A stretch of 64,000 nucleotides of DNA from Simplicispira suum. GTDB taxonomy: Bacteria; Pseudomonadota; Gammaproteobacteria; Burkholderiales; Burkholderiaceae_C. A program made the translations under genes and the position numbers. Below, in pieces: positions 45,127 through 55,236 of the stretch (the stretch's first letter is position 1; every line of letters begins with the position of its first letter). Below the pieces are notes generated by a model. That model saw only the letters and a list, made by a program, of their open reading frames with translations. It made no database searches and was not told the DNA's origin. Location: positions 2,480,001-2,544,000 of the forward strand of contig NZ_CP027669.1 of assembly GCF_003008595.1 (NCBI RefSeq). The letters are read 5' to 3'.

Positions 45127-45483
45127 ATGCACGACCCGAACTGCCTTTTTTGCAAAATCGCCGCTGGCGAGATACCGTCCCGCAAGGTGTATGAAGACGA
45201 AGAAATCTTCGCCTTTCACGACATTCACCCCCATGCGCCGGTCCATTTTCTGTTGGTGCCGCGCCTGCACTTGCCCTCGATGGCGCACGCGGAGCCAGTG
45301 CATGCGGGCTTGCTCGGGCGCATGATGGTCTTGGCGCCACGGCTCGCCTTGGAGCAAGGATGCCGCCCGTACCCGGAAGGCGGCTTTCGCATCATGGTAA
45401 ACACCGGCCAAGAAGGTGGGCAAGAAGTCCAGCATTTGCACATGCATGTGATGGGGGGCCCCCGCCCCTGGCTCAAAGGCTGA
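45127..45483 (+). CDS. HIT-family nucleotide-binding protein (HinT-like)
   Basis: A 118-aa histidine-triad protein. CLFCKIAAGEIPSRKVYEDE marks the N-terminus and EVQHLHMHVMGG is the His-x-His-x-His active site that hydrolyses adenosine phosphoramidates. MHDPNCLFCK was chosen as the start, because homologues begin there. An ATG four codons earlier (45115) is equally open, and neither has a good ribosome site. It sits in the conserved his-HIT-tat string. Confidence 0.9.
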   Translation: MHDPNCLFCKIAAGEIPSRKVYEDEEIFAFHDIHPHAPVHFLLVPRLHLPSMAHAEPVHAGLLGRMMVLAPRLALEQGCRPYPEGGFRIMVNTGQEGGQEVQHLHMHVMGGPRPWLKG

Positions 45484-45526
45484 TAGCCTGGGCTCTTTGG
45501 CGCATCGCAGGGTATCTGCAAGCTCC

Positions 45527-45558
45527 TTGCAAGTCCCCGCGAACCAGCCGACTAAAAT
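45527..45558 (+). promoter_or_regulatory. Candidate promoter for tatABC
   Basis: TTGCAA (45527-45532) and TAAAAT (45553-45558) resemble sigma-70 elements. The 20-base spacing is long, so this is tentative. A strong ribosome site, TTAGGAGA, follows before tatA. Confidence 0.35.
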
Positions 45559-45583
45559 GTTCTGTATTCCTTAGGAGATTCTC

Positions 45584-45829
45584 ATGGGCTCTTTATCTAT
45601 CTGGCACTGGCTGATCGTGCTGCTGATCGTGGTCATGGTTTTTGGCACGAAGAAGCTCAAGAACATGGGCTCGGATCTGGGCGGCGCCGTCAAGGGCTTC
45701 AAGGACGGCATGAAAGACGGCTCGGCCGCCGATGCCGCCGTGCCGCCGACCCCGCCTTCCCAAGTGACCAACACATCTGCCGCTGAGGATCCGTCGACCA
45801 TCGACGTACAAGCCAAGCAGAAAAGCTGA
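45584..45829 (+). CDS. tatA: Sec-independent translocase subunit TatA
   Basis: An 81-aa single-span protein. The N-terminal transmembrane helix ([20 protein letters not shown]) is followed by the hinge and amphipathic helix with [14 protein letters not shown], the TatA signature including the FGxKK motif. Many copies assemble into the pore for folded proteins. It is the first gene of tatABC, with a good TTAGGAGA ribosome site. Confidence 0.95.
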   Translation: MGSLSIWHWLIVLLIVVMVFGTKKLKNMGSDLGGAVKGFKDGMKDGSAADAAVPPTPPSQVTNTSAAEDPSTIDVQAKQKS

Positions 45830-45853
45830 TCTGCGGCATCCAGGCGCAAAGGC

Positions 45854-46330
45854 ATGATTGATATCGGTCTCTCCAAAATGGCCTTGATCGGCGTCGTGGC
45901 GCTGATCGTCGTTGGGCCGGAGAAGCTGCCGCGTGTGGCCCGAACCGTGGGCACCTTGCTGGGCAAGGCCCAGCGCTATGTGGCCGACGTCAAGTCCGAA
46001 GTCAATCGCTCGATGGAGCTCGACGAGCTGCGCAAGATGAAGGACACGGTGGAGAGCGCAGCACGCGATGTCGAGCAGACCATCCACACCAGCGCCAGCG
46101 ATTTCGAGCGCGAACTGAACGATGCCGCCGACACAGCGAACGCCACGAATTCTGCCTACTTGAGCGGTTCCCAGAGCAGCGTGGTTCCCACGTACCGCAA
46201 TCCGGGCAAGAACTGGCGTCTCAAGCGTGGCGCCATGCCCCAGTGGTACAAGTCGCGTGCCGGTGTTCGCACCAAGGCGCAGTCGGGCGCGGCGCGCGTG
46301 GCGCGCTACCGCCCCCAGAAATTTCACTGA
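45854..46330 (+). CDS. tatB: Twin-arginine translocase subunit TatB
   Basis: A 158-aa protein. [20 protein letters not shown] then [10 protein letters not shown] is the TatB-type transmembrane helix and hinge, with the characteristic Glu near residue 8 replaced by Ser-Lys, and GPEKLP kept. A long amphipathic helix with [19 protein letters not shown] follows, then a basic tail. TatB binds TatC to receive twin-arginine signal peptides. It lies 24 bases after tatA. Confidence 0.93.
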   Translation: MIDIGLSKMALIGVVALIVVGPEKLPRVARTVGTLLGKAQRYVADVKSEVNRSMELDELRKMKDTVESAARDVEQTIHTSASDFERELNDAADTANATNSAYLSGSQSSVVPTYRNPGKNWRLKRGAMPQWYKSRAGVRTKAQSGAARVARYRPQKFH

Positions 46331-46387
46331 CCGCTGCGCCGCCAGCCGCGCGGCTACGGGCGCAACCCGCCCGGCACTTCCTGACTC

Positions 46388-47182
46388 ATGTCCCAGACCC
46401 CATCCTCAGACGACGAGCTAGCCGGTACCGAGCAACCTTTTGTGCAGCACCTGATGGAGCTGCGCGATCGGCTTGTCAAAGCCATCGTTGCCGTGGGCCT
46501 CGTGGCCGCCGTGCTGTTTTTCTTTCCTGGCCCGGGTGCCCTCTACGACCTGTTGGCCGCGCCTCTGGTGGCGCACCTGCCAAAAGGGGCCACGCTGATC
46601 GCCACCTCGGTGATTTCGCCGTTCATGGTGCCACTCAAGATTTTGCTGATGTCGGCGTTCATGATTGCACTGCCGGTAGTCCTGTGGCAGGTCTGGGGCT
46701 TCATTGCGCCGGGCCTCTACATCCATGAAAAAAAGCTGGTGCTGCCCTTGGTAGTCTCCAGCACCTTGTTGTTCCTGGTTGGTGTGGCGTTCTGCTACTT
46801 TTTCGTCTTCGGTAAGGTGTTTGCATTCATTCAGGGCTTTGCGCCTAAGAGCATTACCGCAGCGCCAGACATCGAGGCCTACCTGAGCTTTGTGATCACG
46901 ATGTTCATCTCGTTCGGTCTGGCGTTCGAGGTGCCGATTGTCGTCGTCGTGCTGGCGCGACTGGGGATGGTCAGCGTGGCCCAGCTCAAGAGCTTTCGGG
47001 GCTACTTCATCGTGCTGGCCTTCGTGATCGCAGCCATCGTGACGCCGCCTGATGTGGTCTCTCAGTTGGCGCTCGCCATTCCCATGGTAATGCTCTATGA
47101 GCTGGGGATCTGGGCTGCGCAACTGTTCATACGCCACACCAAGGCACCCGAGGACGACGAAGAGGCCGCGTCCGGCCCCTGA
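46388..47182 (+). CDS. tatC: Twin-arginine translocase subunit TatC
   Basis: A 264-aa polytopic protein with about six transmembrane helices, the receptor for twin-arginine signal peptides. Signature stretches are FVQHLMELRDRLVKAIVAVG (with the essential first loop and Glu in the E/D-L-R motif), VLWQVWGFIAPGLYIHEKK, and YLSFVITMFISFGLAFEVP. It completes tatABC, and the Rieske protein of petA at 51149 is a probable client. Confidence 0.95.
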   Translation: MSQTPSSDDELAGTEQPFVQHLMELRDRLVKAIVAVGLVAAVLFFFPGPGALYDLLAAPLVAHLPKGATLIATSVISPFMVPLKILLMSAFMIALPVVLWQVWGFIAPGLYIHEKKLVLPLVVSSTLLFLVGVAFCYFFVFGKVFAFIQGFAPKSITAAPDIEAYLSFVITMFISFGLAFEVPIVVVVLARLGMVSVAQLKSFRGYFIVLAFVIAAIVTPPDVVSQLALAIPMVMLYELGIWAAQLFIRHTKAPEDDEEAASGP

Positions 47183-47190
47183 CGCCAGGC

Positions 47191-47210
47191 GCGTGCATCT
47201 TGCACGCCCG
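47191..47210 (+). terminator. Weak hairpin after tatC
   Basis: A perfect 7-bp stem (GCGTGCA with TGCACGC) and 3-base loop lie 9 bases after the tatC stop. They are followed only by CCGTTT, so the U-tract is poor. Confidence 0.4.
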
Positions 47211-47235
47211 TTTCTGCGTCGAATACGCTTGACGA

Positions 47236-47339
47236 TGCAGCTGCCTCAGAAAAGCCGACCGACAACAGTGAGAGCGAAGCTTTGATGGGCTCGCGCCCTG
47301 TGCAAATGGCGCGCCTCGATCTTGTCTGAGGCAGCTACA
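47236..47339. repeat. Inverted repeat pair flanking 74 bp (MITE-like or structured element)
   Basis: TGCAGCTGCCTCAGA at 47236-47250 is matched 14 of 15 by the reverse complement of TCTGAGGCAGCTACA at 47325-47339. The interior has no gene. It lies between convergent tatC and the DegS-like protease. It could be a miniature element remnant or a large stem-loop. Confidence 0.55.
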
Positions 47340-47344
47340 AAATC

Positions 47345-47395
47345 AGGAAAATAGGTCTGTAGCGCAATACTGAAAACAGTCAGTCGCTATTATTT

Positions 47396-47398
<3 letters not shown>
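47345..47398 (-). repeat. Interspersed palindromic repeat, copy 11
   Basis: On the minus strand: ATAATAGCGACTGACTGTTT, a short spacer, then GCGCTACAGACCTATTTTCC. It is a strongly diverged member with conserved ends (ATAGC...GCGCTAnnGnCCTATTTT). It abuts the stop of the DegS-like protease gene. Confidence 0.5.
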
Positions 47399-48547
<1,149 letters not shown>

Positions 48548-48633
48548 GGGAGATGCAGTGCAAGAAAGGAAGGCGCAAAGGATCCGAATGCGCGCGGTGC
48601 CTATTGTCGCGCAGCGCACGCCACAATAGCGCC

Positions 48634-49383
48634 ATGAGCATATCGCGCCAGAGCTTGCTGCACAGCTTGGACATGCTGCTGCAGCCCGAAAAATTCAAGG
48701 ACTACGGCCCCAATGGCTTGCAGGTGGAAGGCATGGAGCAGGTCTCTTTGCTGGTGAGCGGCGTCACTGCCAGCCTGGCCCTGATTGACGCAGCCATCGA
48801 AGCCCAGGCTGACGCCATTCTGGTGCATCACGGCCTGTTCTGGCGCGGCCAGGACGGCCGGGTCACCGGATGGATGAAGCAGCGCCTGCAGCGCCTTCTG
48901 GCGCACGACATCAACCTGTTTGCCTACCACTTGCCGCTCGATGCGCACCCTGCGCTGGGAAATAACGCGCGCCTGGGGGCTGAGCTGGGCTGGAAAGCGG
49001 ACGCGTATTTTGGCGAACAAGACCTTGGTTGCCTGGCCCATGTCCAGTACGCCAGCAGCGCTGATCTGTGCGCGCAGGTGGGCAGGGTGCTGCGCCGCGA
49101 GCCTGTTTTCGTTGCGGGCCATGCCGGCCCTATCACGCGGGTCGGCTGGTGCACGGGTGGCGCGCAGGGGTATTTTGAATCCGCTGCAGCGGCGGGTGCG
49201 CAGGTGTTTGTCACGGGCGAGATCTCTGAACCGCAGGCGCATCTGGCCAAGGAAATGGGCGTGGGCTTTGTGGCTGCCGGCCACCATGCCACCGAGCGCT
49301 ACGGCGCACCCGCTGTGGCAGCCCACGTGGCGCAACAGCTGGGAATTCGACATCGCTTCATTGAAGTGGACAACCCGGCCTAG
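48634..49383 (+). CDS. NIF3/YbgI-family dinuclear metal-binding protein
   Basis: A 249-aa protein of the NIF3 family. Metal-ligand histidines appear in ILVHHGLFWRGQ and FAYHLPLDAHPALGNN, and the C-terminal pair in AAGHHATERYG with the preceding FVTGEISEPQ. It is sometimes named GTP cyclohydrolase I type 2, but the physiological role is unsettled. The start was chosen at MSISRQSLLH. The DegS-like gene lies divergently 86 bases upstream, and a repeat copy follows the gene. Confidence 0.85.
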   Translation: MSISRQSLLHSLDMLLQPEKFKDYGPNGLQVEGMEQVSLLVSGVTASLALIDAAIEAQADAILVHHGLFWRGQDGRVTGWMKQRLQRLLAHDINLFAYHLPLDAHPALGNNARLGAELGWKADAYFGEQDLGCLAHVQYASSADLCAQVGRVLRREPVFVAGHAGPITRVGWCTGGAQGYFESAAAAGAQVFVTGEISEPQAHLAKEMGVGFVAAGHHATERYGAPAVAAHVAQQLGIRHRFIEVDNPA

Positions 49384-49412
49384 CCGGCATCAGGCTGGAA
49401 TGACTCAAAAAA

Positions 49413-49455
49413 CATAGCTATTAGCGCCCTCTGGATAAGCGCTAGAGCCCTATTT
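49413..49455 (+). repeat. Interspersed palindromic repeat, copy 12
   Basis: Reads ATAGCTATTAGCGCCCTCTG then GATAAGCGCTAGAGCCCTAT and TTC. The right arm is perfect. The left arm carries a CCCTCTGG variant shared with the tract at 9150. It lies between the NIF3 gene and pdxA. Confidence 0.8.
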
Positions 49456-49467
49456 CACTGATATTTC

Positions 49468-50523
49468 ATGGTTCCCATCACGCAGCACGCTCACCCGCTT
49501 CTGGCCATCACCCAGGGTGACCCGGCGGGCATCGGGCCGGAGATCATTGCCAAGGCATTCCGCGATGCGCCGGACCAGATGCATGGCGCCTTCGTCGTCG
49601 GCGAGCTCGCCACGCTGCGACGCGCGGCCGCATGCGTGCGCCGGTCCGGCGTTCCTGATCTGCCGGTGGCGGTCATCACTTCACCGGTGCAGGCGCGCGA
49701 GATGCCGCCGCGCTGTCTGCCGGTGCTGCCGCTTGCCGGTTTGCCCGGCCCCTTGCCCTTTGGCGCCGTCGCGGCGCAAGCCGGGCGCGCTGCTGCGGAC
49801 TGCGTGGTGTGGGCGGCCCAGGCGGCGCTGCGCGGTGAGATTGCCGGCTTGGTAACCGCGCCGCTGCACAAGGAGTCGCTGGCTGCAGCAGGGGTGGACT
49901 TTCCGGGGCACACCGAACTGCTGCAGGCGCAAGCGGCGGCGCATGCTGGCGTGGAGCTTGCGCAGATGCCGGTGCGCATGATGCTGGCCAGCGACGAGCT
50001 GTGTACCGTGCTGGTGAGCATTCACATGGCACTGCGCGACGCCATCGACGCCGTCACGGACTGCAACGTGCTGCAAACCTTGCGCATTACGCACGCTGCA
50101 CTATGCAAAAGTCTGGGCCGCGCGCCACGCATTGGTGTGGCCGGGCTCAACCCGCACGCAGGCGAGGCGGGACTTTTCGGGCGTGAGGAAATCGACATCA
50201 TTGCGCCGGCTATCGCCGCAGCGCGCCGCGAAGGCTTGGATGCCACCGGTCCCTGGGCGCCAGATACCGTGTTCATGCGCGCTCGCAACACGCCAGTACA
50301 CCCCGGCGAGTTCGACGTGGTGGTGGCCATGTACCACGACCAGGGCTTGATTCCGGTGAAATACCTGGGCGTGGACAAGGGTGTGAACGTCACCCTCGGC
50401 CTGCCGCTGGTGCGCACCAGCCCGGACCACGGCACGGCGTTCGACATTGCGGGCACAGGCAAGGCCGACCCGGCAAGCTTGATCGAGGCGGTGCGCTGGG
50501 CGCGCCGCCTCTCGGTCCAATGA
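49468..50523 (+). CDS. pdxA: 4-hydroxythreonine-4-phosphate dehydrogenase PdxA
   Basis: A 351-aa NAD-dependent, metal-requiring oxidative decarboxylase of pyridoxal 5'-phosphate synthesis. Motifs run through its length: LAITQGDPAGIGPEIIAKAF, LVTAPLHKESL with GHTELLQ, GLNPHAGEAGLFGREE, VVVAMYHDQGLIPVKYLG and RTSPDHGTAFDIAGTG, including the metal-ligand histidines. A PdxA2-like paralogue is possible, because pdxA often neighbours ksgA, which is not here. It follows a repeat copy and ends 2 bases before convergent mscL. Confidence 0.9.
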   Translation: MVPITQHAHPLLAITQGDPAGIGPEIIAKAFRDAPDQMHGAFVVGELATLRRAAACVRRSGVPDLPVAVITSPVQAREMPPRCLPVLPLAGLPGPLPFGAVAAQAGRAAADCVVWAAQAALRGEIAGLVTAPLHKESLAAAGVDFPGHTELLQAQAAAHAGVELAQMPVRMMLASDELCTVLVSIHMALRDAIDAVTDCNVLQTLRITHAALCKSLGRAPRIGVAGLNPHAGEAGLFGREEIDIIAPAIAAARREGLDATGPWAPDTVFMRARNTPVHPGEFDVVVAMYHDQGLIPVKYLGVDKGVNVTLGLPLVRTSPDHGTAFDIAGTGKADPASLIEAVRWARRLSVQ

Positions 50524-50525
50524 AG

Positions 50526-50969
50526 TCAGGCATTGGAAGGAGGGCGCTTGAGGCTGTCGCGAATTTCACGCAGCAGTACGATGTCTTCGGGCGTCACAGC
50601 GGGCGCGGGAGCTGGCTCCGGGTTATTGCGCTTGAGGCGGTTGACCTGCTGAATCATCAGGAAAATGATGAAGGCCAGAATGAAAAAGTTCACGGCCACT
50701 GTAATGAAGCTGCCGTAGGCCAGCACAGGGACGCCGGCCTTCTTGAGCGCGTCCAGGGTCATCGCAGTGCCTTGCGGTACCGTGCCCAGGACCACAAAGA
50801 GATTGGAAAAATCGAGCTTGCCGAACACCAGTCCCACCACCGGCATGATCAGATCCTTGACAACGGAATCGACGATCTTGCCGAAGGCACCGCCAATGAT
50901 CACGGCCACCGCCAGGTCGATCACGTTGCCTTTGATGGCAAATTCGCGAAATTCTTTCAACATTCCCAT
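50526..50969 (-). CDS. mscL: Large-conductance mechanosensitive channel
   Basis: A 147-aa channel that opens under membrane tension to vent solutes during osmotic downshock. [20 protein letters not shown] then [13 protein letters not shown] is the N-terminal amphipathic helix and pore-lining TM1. [20 protein letters not shown] is TM2, and the charged C-terminal helix bundle follows ([12 protein letters not shown]). The start is supported by GGGAGAA upstream, with a second ATG two codons in. It is divergent from petABC and convergent with pdxA. Confidence 0.95.
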   Translation of the reverse strand: MGMLKEFREFAIKGNVIDLAVAVIIGGAFGKIVDSVVKDLIMPVVGLVFGKLDFSNLFVVLGTVPQGTAMTLDALKKAGVPVLAYGSFITVAVNFFILAFIIFLMIQQVNRLKRNNPEPAPAPAVTPEDIVLLREIRDSLKRPPSNA

Positions 50970-51098
50970 CAAATTCTCCCGTGGTTTTCGATGGTTTGCA
51001 GTATCTCCGAACCGACGCAGCGGCGCTGAAGCTTGCCGGGGGTCAAACACTGCGCGGTCTGCACCGGTAGTAAACGAGGTTGGGGTTTTCACTCCGCT

Positions 51099-51104
51099 AC
51101 AATT
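51099..51104 (+). promoter_or_regulatory. Candidate -10 element of the petABC promoter
   Basis: TACAAT lies 45 bases upstream of petA in the 179-base divergent gap with mscL. No good -35 hexamer is at standard spacing, so only the -10 is suggested. Confidence 0.3.
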
Positions 51105-51148
51105 TCGGGCTGTCTCCCCAACCCCAGCGATGTACATCGAGGACCCCC

Positions 51149-51748
51149 ATGAGTGACACTCCAATCGACTCCAGCAAGCGGACGTGGCTGATCGCGACCG
51201 GCTGTGCTGGCGCGGTGGGCGGCGTGGCAACCGCCGTTCCCTTCGTGAGCTCTTTCCAGCCATCCGAGAAGGCCAAAGCCGCAGGCGCTGCAGTCGAAGT
51301 GGACATCTCTGCTCTGAAGCCTGGTGAAAAAATGACCGTGGAATGGCGCGGCAAGCCGGTCTGGATCGTGCGCCGCACCCCGGAACAGGTGGCCGAGCTG
51401 CCGCAGAACGACGACAAGCTGGCTGACCCCAAGTCGCTGCGCAAGCCCGACGAGTTCACGCCTCCGTATGCTCGCAACGAGCAGCGCTCCATCAAGCCCG
51501 AGTACTTTGTGGCGGTCGGCATCTGCCCGCACCTGGGTTGCTCGCCTTCCGATCGCTTTGCTGCTGGCGCCCAGCCTTCCTTGCCCGATGACTGGCCGGG
51601 CGGTTTCCTCTGCCCTTGCCACGGTTCCACCTTCGACTTGGCTGGCCGCGTCTACAAGAACAAGCCCTCGCCAGACAACCTGGAAGTGCCCCCGCACATG
51701 TATCTCTCCGACACCCGCCTGCTCGTTGGCGAAGACAAGAAAGCCTGA
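51149..51748 (+). CDS. petA: Ubiquinol-cytochrome c reductase iron-sulfur (Rieske) subunit
   Basis: A 199-aa membrane-anchored Rieske protein of respiratory complex III. The N-terminus has a twin-Arg-like segment ([18 protein letters not shown]) that serves as anchor. The cluster motifs are CPHLGCSP and CPCHGSTFD near 130 and 153, with the disulfide cysteines. It passes electrons from ubiquinol to cytochrome c1. It is the first gene of petABC, 12 bases before petB, and probably needs the Tat system encoded at 45.6-47.2 kb. Confidence 0.95.
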   Translation: MSDTPIDSSKRTWLIATGCAGAVGGVATAVPFVSSFQPSEKAKAAGAAVEVDISALKPGEKMTVEWRGKPVWIVRRTPEQVAELPQNDDKLADPKSLRKPDEFTPPYARNEQRSIKPEYFVAVGICPHLGCSPSDRFAAGAQPSLPDDWPGGFLCPCHGSTFDLAGRVYKNKPSPDNLEVPPHMYLSDTRLLVGEDKKA

Positions 51749-51759
51749 GGGACTGCACT

Positions 51760-53172
51760 ATGGCTGTGTTCAAGGAAATTTCCCCCAACGCTTCGGCGGG
51801 CGCCAAGCTCACCAACTGGTTTGAAAACCGGTTTCCTACAGCGTTTGACGCCTACCGCGTCCACATGTCGGAGTACTACGCTCCGAAGAACTTCAACTTC
51901 TGGTACATCTTTGGCTCGCTCGCCCTTCTGGTGCTGGTGCTCCAGATCGTCACCGGTATCTTCCTCACGATGCACTACAAGCCAGACGCTGCGCTGGCGT
52001 TTGGCTCGGTGGAATACATCATGCGCGACGTGCCATGGGGCTGGTTGATCCGCTACATGCACTCCACGGGGGCGTCGGCGTTCTTCATCGTCGTCTATCT
52101 GCACATGTTCCGCGGCCTGCTCTACGGCAGCTACCGCAAGCCGCGCGAGCTGGTCTGGATCTTTGGTTGTGCGATTTTCCTGGCGCTCATGGCCGAAGCC
52201 TTCATGGGCTACCTGCTGCCCTGGGGTCAGATGTCGTATTGGGGTGCTCAGGTCATCGTGAACTTGTTCTCTGCCATTCCATTTATCGGCCCCGATCTGG
52301 CCTTGCTGATCCGTGGCGACTACGTGGTGGGTGATGCGACCCTCAACCGTTTCTTCAGCTTCCACGTTATCGCCGTTCCGCTGGTGCTGCTGGGCTTGGT
52401 GGTGGCGCACCTGTTGGCGCTGCACGACGTGGGTTCCAACAATCCTGACGGCATTGAAATCAAGGGCCCGAACGCTCCACGCGACGACAAGGGCCATCCC
52501 CTCGACGGCATTCCCTTCCATCCCTATTACACGGTGCACGACATCCTGGGCGTCTGCCTGTTTCTGATGGCTTTCACGGCGGTGATCTTCTTTGCTCCGG
52601 AAGCGGGCGGGTATTTCCTGGAGTACAACAACTTCATCCCCGCTGACCCGCTGAAGACGCCCCTTCATATTGCCCCGGTTTGGTATTTCACACCGTACTA
52701 TTCCATGCTGCGCGCCATCACCAGTGAGATGGTGTATGTGCTGATTGCCTGCGTAGTGCTGGGTGCCGGCTTTGGTGTGATCAAGGGCCGCATGCCCGTG
52801 ATCTTCAAGGGCATCATTGCTGCCACAGCCGCCGTTGGCATCCTGTTGATGCTCAATATCGACGCCAAGTTCTGGGGCGTGGTGATCATGGGCGGCGCGG
52901 TCGTCATCCTGTTCTTCCTGCCTTGGCTCGACTGCAGCCCGGTCAAGTCCATCCGCTATCGCCCGAGCTGGCATAAATATGTCTATGGCGTTTTCGTCAT
53001 CAACTTCTTCATGCTGGCCTATTTGGGCGTGCAGCCGGTGTCGCCTTTGGGTGAGCGCCTGTCGCAAATCGGCACCCTGTTCTATTTTGGGTTCTTCCTC
53101 CTCATGCCCTGGTGGAGTCGGCTGGGAGAACCCAAGCCAGTGCCTGACCGCGTAACCTTTGCTGCGCACTGA
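51760..53172 (+). CDS. petB: Cytochrome b subunit of the bc1 complex
   Basis: A 470-aa integral membrane protein with eight or more helices carrying two b-type haems and the quinone sites. Recognisable stretches are FNFWYIFGSLALLVLVLQIV, MHSTGASAFFIVVYLHMFRG (haem-ligand His), FMGYLLPWGQMSYWGAQV, FHVIAVPLVLLGLVVAHLLA and the Qo-site PEWY-equivalent PVWYFTPYYSMLRA. Here the Glu of PEWY is Val, as in many bacteria. It lies between petA and petC with short gaps. Confidence 0.95.
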   Translation: MAVFKEISPNASAGAKLTNWFENRFPTAFDAYRVHMSEYYAPKNFNFWYIFGSLALLVLVLQIVTGIFLTMHYKPDAALAFGSVEYIMRDVPWGWLIRYMHSTGASAFFIVVYLHMFRGLLYGSYRKPRELVWIFGCAIFLALMAEAFMGYLLPWGQMSYWGAQVIVNLFSAIPFIGPDLALLIRGDYVVGDATLNRFFSFHVIAVPLVLLGLVVAHLLALHDVGSNNPDGIEIKGPNAPRDDKGHPLDGIPFHPYYTVHDILGVCLFLMAFTAVIFFAPEAGGYFLEYNNFIPADPLKTPLHIAPVWYFTPYYSMLRAITSEMVYVLIACVVLGAGFGVIKGRMPVIFKGIIAATAAVGILLMLNIDAKFWGVVIMGGAVVILFFLPWLDCSPVKSIRYRPSWHKYVYGVFVINFFMLAYLGVQPVSPLGERLSQIGTLFYFGFFLLMPWWSRLGEPKPVPDRVTFAAH

Positions 53173-53189
53173 GCCAGGAGATGCAGATC

Positions 53190-53948
53190 ATGAAAAAAAT
53201 CATTCTCTCGTTCGTTGCGGCGCTGGGTCTCATTGCAGGTGCTGCGCATGCTGCCGGTGGAGGGGCTGCCCTGGACAAGGCGCCCAACCGCATCAATGAC
53301 CTGCCAGCGCTGCAAAACGGTGCCAAGCTGTTTGTGAATTACTGCATTGGCTGCCATTCCGCTGCGTTCATGCGCTACAACCGCCTGACCGATATCGGCC
53401 TGACACCGCAGCAGATCAAGGACAACCTGCTGTTCACCACGGAAAAGATCGGTGAGACCATGAAGGCCACCATTGATCCCCACCAGGCCAAGGAATGGTT
53501 TGGCGCCAATCCACCAGACCTCACGGTGATCGCGCGCTCGCGCGCCGGTCTCGGCGGTTCAGGTGCGGATTACCTCTATACCTTTCTGCGGACCTTCTAT
53601 CGGGATGACACCAAGGCCACGGGTTGGAACAACATCGTGTTTCCCAATGTAGGCATGCCCAATCCGTTGTGGCAGTTGCAGGGTGACCACCGCCCGGTTT
53701 TTGAAGAGCACGAGAGCCATGGCCAGACAGTGCATGCCTTGAAGGGTTGGGAGCAGAAGGCAGCTGGCAGCATGACGCCTGTTCAGTACGACGAAGCGAT
53801 CGGCGATCTCGTCGGCTATATGCAGTGGATGGGCGAACCGGCACAAAAGACCCGCGTGCGGATTGGTGTGTGGGTGCTGATATTCCTGGCTTTCACCACG
53901 GTGCTTGCCTGGAAGCTCAATGGGGCATTCTGGAAAGACGTCAAGTAG
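53190..53948 (+). CDS. petC: Cytochrome c1
   Basis: A 252-aa periplasmic c-type haem subunit of complex III. A signal peptide (KKIILSFVAALGLIAGAAHA) is followed by the haem motif CIGCH (C52, C55, H56). The Met-ligand region is NVGMPNPLWQLQGDHRP, and one C-terminal membrane anchor is present (RIGVWVLIFLAFTTVLAW). The second ATG was chosen because AGGAG is spaced 9 bases from it and abuts the first. A terminator follows, closing petABC. Confidence 0.95.
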   Translation: MKKIILSFVAALGLIAGAAHAAGGGAALDKAPNRINDLPALQNGAKLFVNYCIGCHSAAFMRYNRLTDIGLTPQQIKDNLLFTTEKIGETMKATIDPHQAKEWFGANPPDLTVIARSRAGLGGSGADYLYTFLRTFYRDDTKATGWNNIVFPNVGMPNPLWQLQGDHRPVFEEHESHGQTVHALKGWEQKAAGSMTPVQYDEAIGDLVGYMQWMGEPAQKTRVRIGVWVLIFLAFTTVLAWKLNGAFWKDVK

Positions 53949-53964
53949 TCCAGGGCTTTGCCAT

Positions 53965-53990
53965 GCCGCATCGAGCGATGCGGCGTTTTT
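53965..53990 (+). terminator. Intrinsic terminator of petABC
   Basis: Stem GCCGCATCG with CGATGCGGC, immediately followed by GTTTTT, 17 bases after the petC stop. Confidence 0.8.
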
Positions 53991-54045
53991 CTGAGAGTGG
54001 GCGTCATCGGCGTTCCACTCTTTTGGTTTTTAGGAGATTCGCTTC

Positions 54046-54657
54046 ATGATGGTGCTTTATTCGGGTACGACCTGTCCTTTTTCCCACCGTTGCCGGTTCG
54101 TCCTGTTCGAAAAAGGAATGGATTTTGAGATTCGCGACGTCGATCTCTACAACAAGCCAGAAGACATCGCGGTGATGAATCCCTATGGCCAGGTGCCCAT
54201 CCTGGTTGAGCGCGACTTGATTCTCTATGAGTCGAACATCATCAACGAGTACATTGACGAGCGCTTCCCACACCCCCAGTTGATGCCAGGCGACCCGGTA
54301 GACCGGGCCCGCGTGCGGCTGTTTTTGTTGAACTTCGAGAAGGAGCTCTTCGTTCACGTCAACAGCCTTGAATCGCGCGCAAGCAAGGGCAATGAAAAGG
54401 CCTTGGAGAAAGCGCGTGCGCATATCCGCGACCGCCTGACGCAGCTCGCCCCCGTATTTCTGAAGAACAAGTACATGTTGGGCGAGAATTTTTCGATGCT
54501 CGATGTCGCCATCGCTCCCCTCCTCTGGCGCCTGGACTACTACGGCATCGATCTGAGCAAGAACGCTGCACCTCTGCTGAAGTATGCCGAGCGCATCTTT
54601 TCGCGGCCGGCGTACATCGAAGCACTCACGCCGTCGGAAAAGGTCATGCGCAAGTAA
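54046..54657 (+). CDS. sspA: Stringent starvation protein A (glutathione-transferase fold)
   Basis: A 203-aa RNA-polymerase-associated protein of the GST fold. The N-terminal thioredoxin-like half contains YSGTTCPFSHRCRFVLFEKG and PYGQVPILVERDLILYESN. The C-terminal helical half contains MLGENFSMLDVAIAPLLWRL. SspA binds sigma-70 holoenzyme and is needed for stress and virulence gene control. A good ribosome site, TAGGAGA, precedes the ATG. It is followed 14 bases later by sspB. Confidence 0.93.
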   Translation: MMVLYSGTTCPFSHRCRFVLFEKGMDFEIRDVDLYNKPEDIAVMNPYGQVPILVERDLILYESNIINEYIDERFPHPQLMPGDPVDRARVRLFLLNFEKELFVHVNSLESRASKGNEKALEKARAHIRDRLTQLAPVFLKNKYMLGENFSMLDVAIAPLLWRLDYYGIDLSKNAAPLLKYAERIFSRPAYIEALTPSEKVMRK

Positions 54658-54670
54658 AAGACACGTCGCC

Positions 54671-55189
54671 ATGAACGCTCAGGAATCCACCTCGACCCGG
54701 CCTTATCTGATCCGGGCGCTGCACGAATGGTGCAGCGACAACGGCTTTACGCCGCATATCGCTGTGAAGGTCGACGAATCGGTTCGTGTTCCGCTAGAGT
54801 ACGTGAACAACGGGGAAATCATTCTGAACGTCGCTATGGATGCCACCAGCAGCCTGCAGCTGGGCAATGATTTCATCGAGTTCAAGGCCCGTTTTGGTGG
54901 GCAGCCGCGAGACATTCTCGTGCCGGTAGGGCGCGTGATCGCCATCTACGCGCGCGAGAATGGGCAGGGTATGGCGTTTCCGCCGCCGACAGATTTTTTG
55001 CCCGACACGCTGGACGAAGGCAGTGCGCTGCTGGTGCAGGATCCGCCCCCCCCAGATGCCAGACCCGTGGTGCAGTTGGTGCCTGAACCGGCAAGTGACA
55101 GCCAACGCCAGCCCCCCGACGAGCCCAGACCACCGGAAGGCGGGAAGGGTACGCAGCGCCGCCCGCCCTCGCTAAAGCGCGTGAAATGA
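54671..55189 (+). CDS. sspB: ClpXP adaptor / stringent starvation protein B
   Basis: A 172-aa adaptor that tethers ssrA-tagged proteins to ClpXP. The folded domain (about 10-115) contains RPYLIRALHEWCSDNGFTPH, VRVPLEYVNNGEIILNVAMD and FKARFGGQPRDILVPVGRV then IAIYARENGQGM. A Pro-rich flexible tail ends RRPPSLKRVK, the ClpX-binding type of terminus. It is co-transcribed with sspA as in E. coli. Confidence 0.93.
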   Translation: MNAQESTSTRPYLIRALHEWCSDNGFTPHIAVKVDESVRVPLEYVNNGEIILNVAMDATSSLQLGNDFIEFKARFGGQPRDILVPVGRVIAIYARENGQGMAFPPPTDFLPDTLDEGSALLVQDPPPPDARPVVQLVPEPASDSQRQPPDEPRPPEGGKGTQRRPPSLKRVK

Positions 55190-55236
55190 GTTCGAACGCC
55201 GAGAGATCCGAAATCCACGTTTAAAATCTCTGGTTC

